From Clostridia bacterium (GTDB taxonomy: Bacteria > Bacillota > Clostridia > Christensenellales > Aristaeellaceae): DNA of 35,088 bases. Shown one piece after another: positions 16,633 through 23,964 of the stretch (within the stretch, counting starts at the first letter, position 1; every line of letters starts with the position of its first letter). The stretch covers positions 1 through 35,088 of the forward strand of contig JAFTPN010000011.1 of NCBI GenBank assembly GCA_017463245.1. Reading direction: 5' to 3'. Under the pieces are notes generated by a model that was not told the DNA's origin, made no database searches, and saw only the letters and a program-made list of their open reading frames with translations. The position numbers were made by a program, and so were the translations under genes.

Positions 16633-17460
16633 ATGGACTACCAATTCGACCTGGTTGGCAAGATCGGTTCCATGGCGCTGATCCGCAAAGAGGATCAGGA
16701 CATTGACTATAACATTTTCTCCCGCCTGGGCGCGGAGCTGAGGCCCGGCATGATCTGGGTCACCTCCGGCGCCACGGAGATCGGTCGCCTGGACTACATC
16801 AAGCGCACCGGCTGCGAGCTGTACGGCGACCCGGAGCAGGACAAGACCGACTACGCTGCCCAGGGTCAGAGCATCCTGATGCAGAACTACCGCCAGTTCA
16901 TCTCCCCGGAATACGGCGTGCGCCAGCTGCTGGTGGAGCATACCCATTTCAACGATGCGGAGAAGCGGGAGCACATCCGCAAGCTGCTCATCCGCGCCGC
17001 CATGCAGAAGACCATTCCCATCGTGAACTACAACGACCCCGTGTCCGACGAGGAAAACCGCAAGATGGAGCTGGCCGCCCGCCGTCAGCGGGGCGACGAA
17101 GTCCACGAATGCGTGGATAACGACGAGACCGCCGCGGTGATCGCAAACCTCGTCCGTGCCAAGACCCTGGTGCTGATGACCTCCACCGAGGGCATCTACC
17201 AGAACCCCGCCGACCCCACCACCCTTGTCCGCGATGTGACCGGCAAGACCGTGGAGGATGTGGAAGCCGCCGTGCGCAAGCTGCAAGCCAACTGTGTGGG
17301 CGCCAGCCGCGCCGGTGCCAACGGCGCCCGCGCCAAGCTGGAATACGCCCTCGAATCCGTCCGCAACGGCACCACCGTCATCATCGGCCACGCCCGCCAC
17401 CGCCTCTCCGACCTGGTGGACGGAAAGGTGGCGTGCACCAGAATTGGCGTGGACAAGTAA
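16633..17460 (+). CDS. Glutamate-5-kinase-like amino acid kinase
   Basis: A 275-residue member of the amino acid kinase fold, closest by motif to the catalytic domain of glutamate 5-kinase, without the PUA domain of E. coli ProB. Seen: LVGKIGSMAL (8-17), WVTSGATEIGRLDYI, AQGQSILMQNY, PIVNYNDPVS and VDNDETAAVIANLVRAKTLV. These align with the ATP, glutamate and aspartate-rich loops of ProB. No proA neighbour is present; it follows the shikimate kinase gene by 86 bases. The substrate could be glutamate or another carboxylate. CAGGAGG before the ATG supports the start. Confidence 0.8.
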   Translation: MDYQFDLVGKIGSMALIRKEDQDIDYNIFSRLGAELRPGMIWVTSGATEIGRLDYIKRTGCELYGDPEQDKTDYAAQGQSILMQNYRQFISPEYGVRQLLVEHTHFNDAEKREHIRKLLIRAAMQKTIPIVNYNDPVSDEENRKMELAARRQRGDEVHECVDNDETAAVIANLVRAKTLVLMTSTEGIYQNPADPTTLVRDVTGKTVEDVEAAVRKLQANCVGASRAGANGARAKLEYALESVRNGTTVIIGHARHRLSDLVDGKVACTRIGVDK

Positions 17461-17534
17461 CCAGAGGGCGCTGCCCTCTGGACTCCCGGCAGGGGCTTTG
17501 CCCCTGCACCCCACGAAGGGTCTTCGACCCTTTC
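17461..17534 (+). repeat. Repeat family 5: three triloop hairpins after the kinase gene
   Basis: Begins at the base after the TAA stop: CCAGAGGGC-GCT-GCCCTCTGG (17461-17481), CAGGGGC-TTT-GCCCCTG (17490-17506) and AAGGGTC-TTC-GACCCTT (17516-17532). It is the same three-part design as 7983-8055 but in the opposite order. It begins the 363-base gene-free stretch 17461-17823, which holds only repeat modules. Confidence 0.8.
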
Positions 17535-17559
17535 GAAACCCATGCGGGGGGACTGTTGC

Positions 17560-17614
17560 GGACGCACATAAGCAGGGGTCACGCCGCGCAACGGGCGCGC
17601 CGCGACGTGGGGAT
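17560..17614 (+). repeat. Repeat family 6, copy C
   Basis: GGACGCACATAAGCAGGGGT then GCGCGCCGCGACGTGGGGAT; aligns with 12762-12819 and directly follows a family 5 array in both places. Confidence 0.7.
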
Positions 17615-17634
17615 TGTAAGGCTGTGCACCGCCA

Positions 17635-17698
17635 AAAGCCTCCCTCCTTGAGGGAGGTGGCAGCCGCTTGCGGCTGACGGAAGGAGTGGTTCTGCCAC
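17635..17698 (+). repeat. Repeat family 1, copy C
   Basis: CCTCCCTCCTTGAGGGAGG hairpin, GCAGCCGC/GCGGCTG hairpin, then ACGGAAGGAGTGGTTCTGCC. Here the embedded Shine-Dalgarno-like AAGGAG is not followed by a start codon. Confidence 0.85.
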
Positions 17699-17728
17699 TT
17701 GCTCCAACGCCATACTTGGCTGCGCAAA

Positions 17729-17757
17729 TGTAGGGACGATCTGCGATCGCCCGCCGT
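17729..17757 (+). repeat. Repeat family 3, copy B
   Basis: TGTAGGGACGATCTGCGATC then GCCCGCCGT, with a GCGATCGC-like palindromic core. It follows family 1 by 30 bases and precedes family 4 by 10, the same order as at 35060-34886 on the minus strand. Confidence 0.75.
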
Positions 17758-17767
17758 GCCACACTCT

Positions 17768-17803
17768 CAATTCCGCATTCCGAATTCCGCATTCCGAATT
17801 ACT
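17768..17803 (+). repeat. Repeat family 4, copy B
   Basis: CAATTCCGCATTCCG units repeated twice, ending GAATTACT, 20 bases before the GTG start of the next gene. Confidence 0.85.
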
Positions 17804-17823
17804 TCACGCCTGGAGGTGGGACT

Positions 17824-19032
17824 GTGCTTGATGCCGCCATCGGCTATTTCACCGAGGAAAAGCATATCCTCTCCTGCCTCAGCGTCACCTGCGGCACGGC
17901 GACCAGCGAGCAGCACGCCCTGCGGGGTGTGGCTGACCGGGCGGGGACGCCCATCCATGAGGACAGCATCTACGACCTGGCCAGCCTGACCAAGCTCTTC
18001 ACAGGCCTGATGGTCATGCGCCTGCGGGAGGAAGGTCTGCTGGACTTGTCCCGCCCGGTGACGGACTATGCGCCCCAGTTTGCGCAGCTGCACGATATGA
18101 CTGTAGATCAGGTGCTGGGCTTTGAGGTGGCGCTGATCACCCCCCAGCGCATCGATACCCAGCCAGACCGGGAGGCCGGCCTCCGCCAGCTCTTTGCGGT
18201 GGAGCCGCGGCCTGTGGTGGGGCGGGCGTATTCCGATATGCACGCCATGGTGCTGAAATATGTCATCGAGGGTGCGGCGGGGGAAAGCTACATGGATGCG
18301 CTGCATCGGCGTATTCTTCGGCCGCTGGGCATGGCAAGCACCTTTGCCCATGTGCCGCAGAGCCGCTTGAAGGACTGCATTTGCTACGATGGGGAATGCC
18401 GCATCGAGGGCGAAAAGTGGATATGTCGCCAGGGCATTGCCCCCGGCACGCCCCACGACCCCAAAGCCCACCTGCTGATGCAGGAGGGCGATGTGTGCGG
18501 CCACGCGGGATTATTCGCCACCCGCGGGGATATGACCCGGCTGTGCCAGGGTGTTTTGCGCATGGATGTGGTGAGCCGGGACAGTCTGCGCTGCATGGCG
18601 CGGAACCGCACCGGCCGCCGCCTGCCGGACGGCAGCTGGACGCAGTTCCTGGGCTGCCAATGCTATGTGAAGCACCCCGACCAGTATTACTCCGAGATCC
18701 CCCTGTATATGTCCGACCAGGCCATTGGCCTCAGCGGCTTCACGGGGCATCACATCGGCATCGATCCGGAGGTGGGGGTGTTCACCCTGTTCCTGGGCAA
18801 CCGTGTGATGGACAGGCTCACCGTCCTCCTGCCGGAGAAGGGGCGCTGCCGTGCTGATTATGGCCTTGCGGCGGACGGCTCGGGGCAGGTGCGTTGGACA
18901 GACGGGTGCCTGCGATTCTCGTCAGTCGACTATGTTCATCAGAAGGATGAGAAACTGCACGCTCCCATTCGTGCGCTTCTCCGCCTGCTCCATTGGCGCC
19001 CGGAGGGCAATGAATGGCCATCATGTCCGTAA
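17824..19032 (+). CDS. Serine hydrolase of the class C beta-lactamase family
   Basis: A 402-residue penicillin-binding-protein-like hydrolase. The nucleophile motif S-x-x-K is Ser54-Leu-Thr-Lys57 (DLASLTKLF), the second motif is Tyr136-Ser-Asp138, and GHAGLFAT supplies the third motif region. Members act as D-Ala-D-Ala peptidases, esterases or beta-lactamases; the role here is unknown. There is no signal peptide at the chosen start, so a cytoplasmic or unusual location is possible. The GTG start is chosen because GGAGG (17812-17816) lies 7 bases upstream and no in-frame ATG is near. The 3' end overlaps a probable small gene on the other strand. Confidence 0.88.
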   Translation: MLDAAIGYFTEEKHILSCLSVTCGTATSEQHALRGVADRAGTPIHEDSIYDLASLTKLFTGLMVMRLREEGLLDLSRPVTDYAPQFAQLHDMTVDQVLGFEVALITPQRIDTQPDREAGLRQLFAVEPRPVVGRAYSDMHAMVLKYVIEGAAGESYMDALHRRILRPLGMASTFAHVPQSRLKDCICYDGECRIEGEKWICRQGIAPGTPHDPKAHLLMQEGDVCGHAGLFATRGDMTRLCQGVLRMDVVSRDSLRCMARNRTGRRLPDGSWTQFLGCQCYVKHPDQYYSEIPLYMSDQAIGLSGFTGHHIGIDPEVGVFTLFLGNRVMDRLTVLLPEKGRCRADYGLAADGSGQVRWTDGCLRFSSVDYVHQKDEKLHAPIRALLRLLHWRPEGNEWPSCP

Positions 19033-19144
19033 GCTCCTCCTGGCCGTCCATGGTGGGCGGCATGGCGGGCATCAGCCCGGTGCATTCCGTGGCCGAGGCC
19101 AGCTTTTCCACCGAATAAAACGAATGATCCCGTTTTTCGTCCAC
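18818..19144 (-). CDS. Probable small hypothetical protein, convergent with the serine hydrolase gene
   Basis: A 108-codon frame starting GTG at 19144, with a perfect AAGGAGG (minus strand, 19159-19153) 8 bases upstream. The N-terminal half (DEKRDHSFYSVEKLASATEC then TGLMPAMPPT and EELTDMMAIH) reads like a real protein of mixed composition. The second half is low in such features and overlaps conserved parts of the serine hydrolase on the other strand. I do not recognise a family or function. It lies downstream of the minus-strand metallo-hydrolase, behind an intrinsic terminator, so it needs its own promoter, which I could not place. The true protein may be shorter if the end has a sequencing or frameshift error. 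Confidence 0.55.
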   Translation of the reverse strand: MDEKRDHSFYSVEKLASATECTGLMPAMPPTMDGQEELTDMMAIHCPPGANGAGGEAHEWERAVSHPSDEHSRLTRIAGTRLSNAPAPSRPPQGHNQHGSAPSPAGGR

Positions 19145-19218
19145 AATGATAACCTCCTTTTCACAAGGCTATCATGCCCGCTTTTCCTGCGTGGGAAAGC
19201 GGCATTATTTTGCAAAAC

Positions 19219-19247
19219 AAAAGGTATGGCATAGTGCCATACCTTTT
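19219..19247 (-). terminator. Intrinsic terminator of the metallo-hydrolase gene
   Basis: Perfect 13-bp stem (19219-19231 with 19235-19247), loop of 3, and on the minus strand the tail TTTTGTTTTG. It lies 6 bases after the stop. Confidence 0.85.
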
Positions 19248-19253
19248 CGCTTA

Positions 19254-20015
19254 TCACAGCTTATCTTCCGTATACACAATGACCTCGCCGGGGGTATTGC
19301 TGATGGGGTGCTGCCAGCAAGTGCCGCCGAAGTACTCGTAGGGCTTATCGTTGTCCCGCTGGCCACAGAGCAGCTCGCCGCAGCCCTGGAGCAGTATATC
19401 CACCAGGTCGGCGCTGAGGAAATCCTTGGCGTGGCCGGTGAGGATGCGGTCGAACTCGCTGCCGTGCTGGGCTTTCAGGCTTTGGAGCATTTGCTGGAGC
19501 TCCTTCAGGGGCAGGCCTTCATCCAGCTGCATCCAGATGTGGGGGATCACCCCGTCGCCGGAGAAGAGGATGCGATCCTGCCTGTCCAGCAGGCCAATGG
19601 AGCCGGCGGTGTGACCCTTCAGGTCCACCACCTCCAGCGTCAGGCCGCCCAGGTCGAACACCTGGCCGATGGCGGCGTCCCGGAAGGGGCAGGCGGTGAG
19701 ACCCTGCTTGTCATATTCCTCCTGGAACATGGCGAAATGCTCGGCGGCCAGCGCCCGGTCGGCGGGGTGGAGCCAGGCTTCCTCAAAAAAGGCGTTGCCG
19801 TAGATGTGGTCGCAATGCCCATGGGTGTTCACCACCACCAGGGGCAGGTCGGTGAGGGTGCGGATGATGGCGTGGAGGTTCTCCATGCCGTTCACGGTAT
19901 CGATGACCATGGCCTTCTCCTGGCCGCAGATGAGGTAGCAGGTGCTTTCCCCTGCATCGTCGATGAGGTACAAATGGGGCAGGAGCTGCTTGATAATGGC
20001 GCGCTGTTCACTCAT
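19254..20015 (-). CDS. Metallo-beta-lactamase fold hydrolase
   Basis: A 253-residue MBL-fold protein with complete zinc sites: THGHCDH (about residues 64-70), GHTAGS, FSGDGVI and TGHA. It is different from the shorter MBL protein at 4823, with a longer helical C-terminal half. The substrate is unknown. TAAGGAGG lies before the ATG. It starts 12 bases after the stop of the upstream dehydrogenase gene, so they form a two-gene operon, possibly handling a 2-hydroxy acid or thioester, but this pairing is only suggestive. Confidence 0.9.
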   Translation of the reverse strand: MSEQRAIIKQLLPHLYLIDDAGESTCYLICGQEKAMVIDTVNGMENLHAIIRTLTDLPLVVVNTHGHCDHIYGNAFFEEAWLHPADRALAAEHFAMFQEEYDKQGLTACPFRDAAIGQVFDLGGLTLEVVDLKGHTAGSIGLLDRQDRILFSGDGVIPHIWMQLDEGLPLKELQQMLQSLKAQHGSEFDRILTGHAKDFLSADLVDILLQGCGELLCGQRDNDKPYEYFGGTCWQHPISNTPGEVIVYTEDKL

Positions 20016-20027
20016 GGTTCTTCCTCC

Positions 20028-20987
20028 TTAATAGCCGATGTTCCTGTCCACCACATGGCTCAGGGGCTGCCCCTGGATGAAGCGGTGCAGGTTATCGGCA
20101 AAGATCTCGTAGATGGACTGGCCGTTGATGGGATCCTCGTTCCGGCCGGAAATGTGGGGGGTGATGATCACGTTCTCCATGTGCCACAGGGGGCTTTCGG
20201 CGGGGAGGGGTTCCACCTCCATCACATCCAGCACCGCACCGGCCAGGCGCTTTTCCTGCAAGGCGGCGACGAGGGCGGCTTCGTCCAGGGTGGAGCCGCG
20301 ACCGCAGTTTACGATGATGGTGCGCTTGTCCATGCAGGCAAGGATGTCCGCATTCACCAGGTGCCGGGTTGCGGGGGTGCCGGGCAGCGCCATGATCACC
20401 GCATCCACATCCATCACGGCCTCGGCCAGACGGTCGGAGGTGTAAACTTTATCAAAATCGACGGGGATATCCCCCATGGTGCGGCGCACGCCGCGAACGG
20501 TGGCGCCCATGGCCTTGGCAAGGTGGGCAAACCGGCTGCCGATGTCCCCCATGCCCACCACAGTGATGGTGCTGCCGTAGATGCTGCGGCATTGGCCTGC
20601 CCGCTGCCAGGTTTTCTGCTGCTGGTTGGCGGCATAGTCGGGCATGAGGCGGAAGAGCATCATCAGTCCGGTGAGCATGTATTCCGCAATGGCGATGCCG
20701 AAGGCGCCGGAGCAGTTGGTCAGCACCACATCCTCATGGGCATAGAGGTCGCCGCAGAGGCGATCCACCCCCGCATTGGGGCTTTGCACCCAGCGGAGGG
20801 CGGGCAGCTGCTTCATCATCTCCGGGGGAAAGTTGCCCATCAGCGCCACGCAGTCCTGCAACTCGGCAGGGTCGGGGGCGGCGCTTTCAGCATACCACAG
20901 GGGTTCCAATCCGGCAGATTGTGCCAGGGCGGTGAGGCGTTCTTTTTGCTCCAAAGTAAAGTGGAGCTGGCGAAATGCGATCTTCAC
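20028..20987 (-). CDS. D-isomer-specific 2-hydroxyacid dehydrogenase (NAD-dependent)
   Basis: Reduces a 2-keto acid to the D-2-hydroxy acid or the reverse. The 319 residues carry the NAD fold VGMGDIGSRFAHLAKAMGAT and the catalytic triad: Arg in VNCGRGSTLDE, Glu in DVMEVEPLP and His in TPHISG. The overall form resembles the GhrA/phosphoglycerate dehydrogenase-like group. The frame extends to 21113, but the GTG at 20987 has AAGGAGA upstream and matches the family start (KIAFRQLHF). It reads from the promoter at 21016-21044 with a leader of about 20 bases. Confidence 0.9.
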   Translation of the reverse strand: MKIAFRQLHFTLEQKERLTALAQSAGLEPLWYAESAAPDPAELQDCVALMGNFPPEMMKQLPALRWVQSPNAGVDRLCGDLYAHEDVVLTNCSGAFGIAIAEYMLTGLMMLFRLMPDYAANQQQKTWQRAGQCRSIYGSTITVVGMGDIGSRFAHLAKAMGATVRGVRRTMGDIPVDFDKVYTSDRLAEAVMDVDAVIMALPGTPATRHLVNADILACMDKRTIIVNCGRGSTLDEAALVAALQEKRLAGAVLDVMEVEPLPAESPLWHMENVIITPHISGRNEDPINGQSIYEIFADNLHRFIQGQPLSHVVDRNIGY

Positions 20988-21015
20988 AATGGTTCTCCTT
21001 TGCGTTGCTGGTATC

Positions 21016-21044
21016 ATTATACAGGAAGTGGATTTTTGTTGCAA
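21016..21044 (-). promoter_or_regulatory. Sigma-A promoter of the dehydrogenase/hydrolase operon
   Basis: On the minus strand TTGCAA (21044-21039) and TATAAT (21021-21016) are exactly 17 bases apart. Confidence 0.8.
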
Positions 21045-21115
21045 GGAGAAAAGGGTTTGCGCCCTTTGTGCCGAATCAAACAACAGACGACGCCACAAAG
21101 GAGACACAAGCAAGA

Positions 21116-23044
21116 ATGCAGCTGCGGAATATCGGCATATTTGCCCATGTGGATGCGGGCAAAACCACCCTGACGGAGCATCTTTTGATGCACGCGGGGG
21201 CCATCCGCCAGGCGGGCAGCGTGGACAGCGGCACCACCCGCACCGATAACCTGCCCGTGGAGCGCAGGCGGGGCATATCGGTGAAGGCCAGCTGCGTGAG
21301 CCTGCATTGGCAGGGCGTGGGCATCAACCTGATCGATACCCCCGGCCACGTGGACTTTTCTGCCGAGGTGGAGCGCTCCCTGTGGGCGCTGGACGGCGCG
21401 GTGCTGGTGGTGTGCGCCAAGGAGGGCGTGCAGCCCCAGACGGAGGTGCTGTTTGAGGCGCTGGCGCGGCAGAAGGTGCCCACGGTGATGTTCATCAACA
21501 AGACCGACCTGGAGGGCGCGGATGTTGACCGCACCTTGCGGCAGATCCGGCGCAGGCTGGCACCCGCGGCGGTGCTGGCGGGGGATGCCGCCGCCATGAC
21601 GGAAACCGTGTGCGAAACGGATGATGCGCTGCTGGAAAGGTATCTTTCCGGCGAGGAAATAGAAGCTGAATTGATCGAAGAGAGGTTCGCTGCCCTTGCC
21701 CGCAGCGGCGAGGTGTACCCGGTGTTCAGCGGCTCCGCCCTGCGCAACGAGGGCGTGCTGGCCGTGCTGGAGGCTGTGGTGCGCTACCTGCCGCCGCCGG
21801 AAAGGGGCGAAAAGCTCTGCGGTGTGGCCTTTGCAGCGGAGCAGGATCGGGTGCTGGGCCGGGGCGTATGGATGCGCCTCTACGGCGGCCAGCTGGAGAA
21901 CCGCGCCGCCGTGACCCTGCCCGCGGGCGTGGATGCCATCACCGGCGAAATGCGCTGGGTGCAGCGCAAGGTGACCCAGATCAAGTCCGTTTCCGGGGGC
22001 GATGTGGGTGCGCTGCGTGCCGGGGAGATCGGCATTGTGTACGGGCTGGGGGATATACGCATCGGCCATGTGCTGGGGGATGAAAAGCTCCTGCCCCGCC
22101 GGGTGGAGCCCGGCCTTCTGCGCACGCCCCTGATGACGGTGCAGGTCATTCCCGACAAGCCAGAGGACATGCAAGCCCTCCGCGTGGCATGCGAGACCCT
22201 GGCGGGGGAAGACCCGCTTTTGCAGGCGCATTACGCCCGCAACCTGAACGAAATGCAGCTCCATGTGATGGGCGCCATCCAGCTGGAAATATTGCAGGAG
22301 CTGCTGGACACCCGCTTCGGCCTGGGGGTGACGTTCTCCCAGCCCACGGTGATCTATCGCGAAACGGTTGCGCAGACAACCAATGGCTTTGTGGCTTATA
22401 CCATGCCCAAGCCCTGCTGGGCGATCATGGATTTCACCATCGAGCCTGCGCCCCGGGGCAGCGGCGTAAGCTTTGCCTCCGTGGCACCGGTGAAGGACAT
22501 TGCCCTGCATTATCAGCATCAGGTGGAGCAGGCGCTGCCCCTGGCGCTGGCGCAGGGTCGCCTGGGCTGGCCGGTGACGGATGTGAAAATTACCCTCAAC
22601 GGCGGCAGCCACCACCAGTTCCACACCCATCCGCTGGACTTTATCGTGGCCACGCCCATGGGCATCCAGGACGGATTGCGCCGGGGCGGCAGCATGCTGC
22701 TGGAGCCTATCTTGGACGTGAAGTTCCTTCTCCCGCCGGAGTGCGTCGGCCGGGTGATGAGCGATGTGGCCACCATGCGGGGCGAGGTCACCGAAACGCT
22801 GACTGACGACGACCGGGTGATCCTCACCGCCACGCTGCCGGTGCAGACCAGCATGGACTATTCCTCCACGCTGGCTTCCATCACCAGCGGCCGCGGAGGC
22901 ATGAGCATCCGGCTCAAGGGCTACCGCGAATGCCCGCTGGAGCTGGGCGCCACCACACCCCGCCGGGGCGTGGATCCCCTGGACACAAGCAAGTATATCC
23001 TGGCCGCCAGAAGCGCGCTGGAAGGCGGCATATTCGATTATTAA
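21116..23044 (+). CDS. TetM/EF-G-like translation factor GTPase
   Basis: A 642-residue ribosomal GTPase of the Tet(M)/EF-G superfamily. GTPase motifs: AHVDAGKTT (10-18), RGISVKAS, DTPGHVDF and NKTD. The five-domain length is close to Tet(M). In domain IV the loop that in Tet(M) reads Y-S-P-V-S-T instead reads GGSHHQFHTHPLDF, which resembles the EF-G loop (G-S-Y-H...). Tetracycline protection is therefore not supported; a ribosome-rescue or housekeeping role is equally likely. The frame is open to 20975, but ATG 21116 begins the domain (MQLRNIGIFAHV), with AAGGAG 12 bases upstream. It leads a three-gene + strand run. Confidence 0.88.
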   Translation: MQLRNIGIFAHVDAGKTTLTEHLLMHAGAIRQAGSVDSGTTRTDNLPVERRRGISVKASCVSLHWQGVGINLIDTPGHVDFSAEVERSLWALDGAVLVVCAKEGVQPQTEVLFEALARQKVPTVMFINKTDLEGADVDRTLRQIRRRLAPAAVLAGDAAAMTETVCETDDALLERYLSGEEIEAELIEERFAALARSGEVYPVFSGSALRNEGVLAVLEAVVRYLPPPERGEKLCGVAFAAEQDRVLGRGVWMRLYGGQLENRAAVTLPAGVDAITGEMRWVQRKVTQIKSVSGGDVGALRAGEIGIVYGLGDIRIGHVLGDEKLLPRRVEPGLLRTPLMTVQVIPDKPEDMQALRVACETLAGEDPLLQAHYARNLNEMQLHVMGAIQLEILQELLDTRFGLGVTFSQPTVIYRETVAQTTNGFVAYTMPKPCWAIMDFTIEPAPRGSGVSFASVAPVKDIALHYQHQVEQALPLALAQGRLGWPVTDVKITLNGGSHHQFHTHPLDFIVATPMGIQDGLRRGGSMLLEPILDVKFLLPPECVGRVMSDVATMRGEVTETLTDDDRVILTATLPVQTSMDYSSTLASITSGRGGMSIRLKGYRECPLELGATTPRRGVDPLDTSKYILAARSALEGGIFDY

Positions 23045-23057
23045 GGAGGTATATCCC

Positions 23058-23951
23058 ATGGATCGCCGTTCCCTTACTTCCGACCACATCACCCGTGCGT
23101 ATATCGACAGCCTGCTGGTGGAGGTGCGCCACCTGGACGCGGTGCTGCCCGACACCACCCTGAACCTCTACGGCAAGACCTTCCGCACCCCCATCATGAC
23201 CGCCGCCCTCTCCCATATGCACAACACCTATCCCGATGGCATGACCGAGATGGCCCGCGGCGCTACCATGGCTGGGGCGGTGACCTTCAGCGGCATGGGC
23301 GCCAATGATGAACTGGTGCGCATGGTGGGTACCGGCGCGGATGTGATCAAGATCATCAAGCCCTACGCCGACCGCAAGAGCGTGCATGAGAAGATCCGCC
23401 TGGCGGAAGAGTTGGGCTGCCTGGCCGTGGGCATCGACATCGACCACGCCTTCAACCGCAACGGATATGACGAGATCGAGGGCATGTCCATGTACCCCGT
23501 GACCACCAAGGAGCTGGCGGAGCTGGTGAAGATGACCAAGCTGCCCTTTGTGATCAAAGGCGTGTTGAGCCTTCAGGACGCCCGCAAGTGCCTGGACGCC
23601 GGCGTGCAGGGCATGGTGGTTTCCCACCACAATGGCCGCATCGACTGCGCTGTGCCGCCGCTGATGATCCTGCCGGAAATTCTGGAAGAGACCCAGGGCA
23701 AGGTGCCGCTGTTTGTGGATTGCAGCATGCAGACCGGCCTGGACGCCTTCAAAGCGCTGGCGCTGGGCGCCACCGGCGTGTGCGTTGGCCGCCCGCTGAT
23801 GCCCAGACTGAAGGAAAAGGGAGCCGAGGGTGTGCAGGAGGTCATCGAGGCCATCACCAAGGAACTGAAGTACACCATGACCCAGACGGCCACCCCCGAC
23901 CTGAACCACTTCGACAAGACCGTGGTGCGCAACAGCATCCATCATTGGTAA
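23058..23951 (+). CDS. FMN-dependent alpha-hydroxyacid oxidising protein
   Basis: A TIM-barrel flavoprotein of the glycolate/lactate oxidase family, oxidising an L-2-hydroxy acid. The 297 residues are shorter than the usual 350-380 at the N-terminus. Family sites are seen: FRTPIMTAALSHM for FMN, KIIKPYAD, VIKGVLSLQDARKCLDAG with the flavin lysine, and VSHHNGRID in place of the common S-N-H-G-G-R, keeping the catalytic His and Arg. The end has VDCSMQTGLDAFKALALGAT and GVCVGRP for the phosphate. AAGGAGG precedes the ATG; the gene is 13 bases after the GTPase gene and 13 before the next. Confidence 0.87.
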   Translation: MDRRSLTSDHITRAYIDSLLVEVRHLDAVLPDTTLNLYGKTFRTPIMTAALSHMHNTYPDGMTEMARGATMAGAVTFSGMGANDELVRMVGTGADVIKIIKPYADRKSVHEKIRLAEELGCLAVGIDIDHAFNRNGYDEIEGMSMYPVTTKELAELVKMTKLPFVIKGVLSLQDARKCLDAGVQGMVVSHHNGRIDCAVPPLMILPEILEETQGKVPLFVDCSMQTGLDAFKALALGATGVCVGRPLMPRLKEKGAEGVQEVIEAITKELKYTMTQTATPDLNHFDKTVVRNSIHHW

Positions 23952-23964
23952 GGAGGACGAACCT

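Noticed and set aside
20988-21113. Longer N-terminus for the 2-hydroxyacid dehydrogenase
   Set aside because: It would start upstream of the promoter found at 21016-21044, and the GTG at 20987 has a good RBS.
20975-21115. Longer N-terminus for the TetM/EF-G-like GTPase
   Set aside because: The added residues show no family similarity and overlap the start of the divergent gene. The P-loop begins normally after ATG 21116.
21116-23044. Tetracycline resistance gene tet(M)
   Set aside because: The protein is in the wider family, but the domain IV loop is EF-G-like and the setting is chromosomal, so resistance is not supported.
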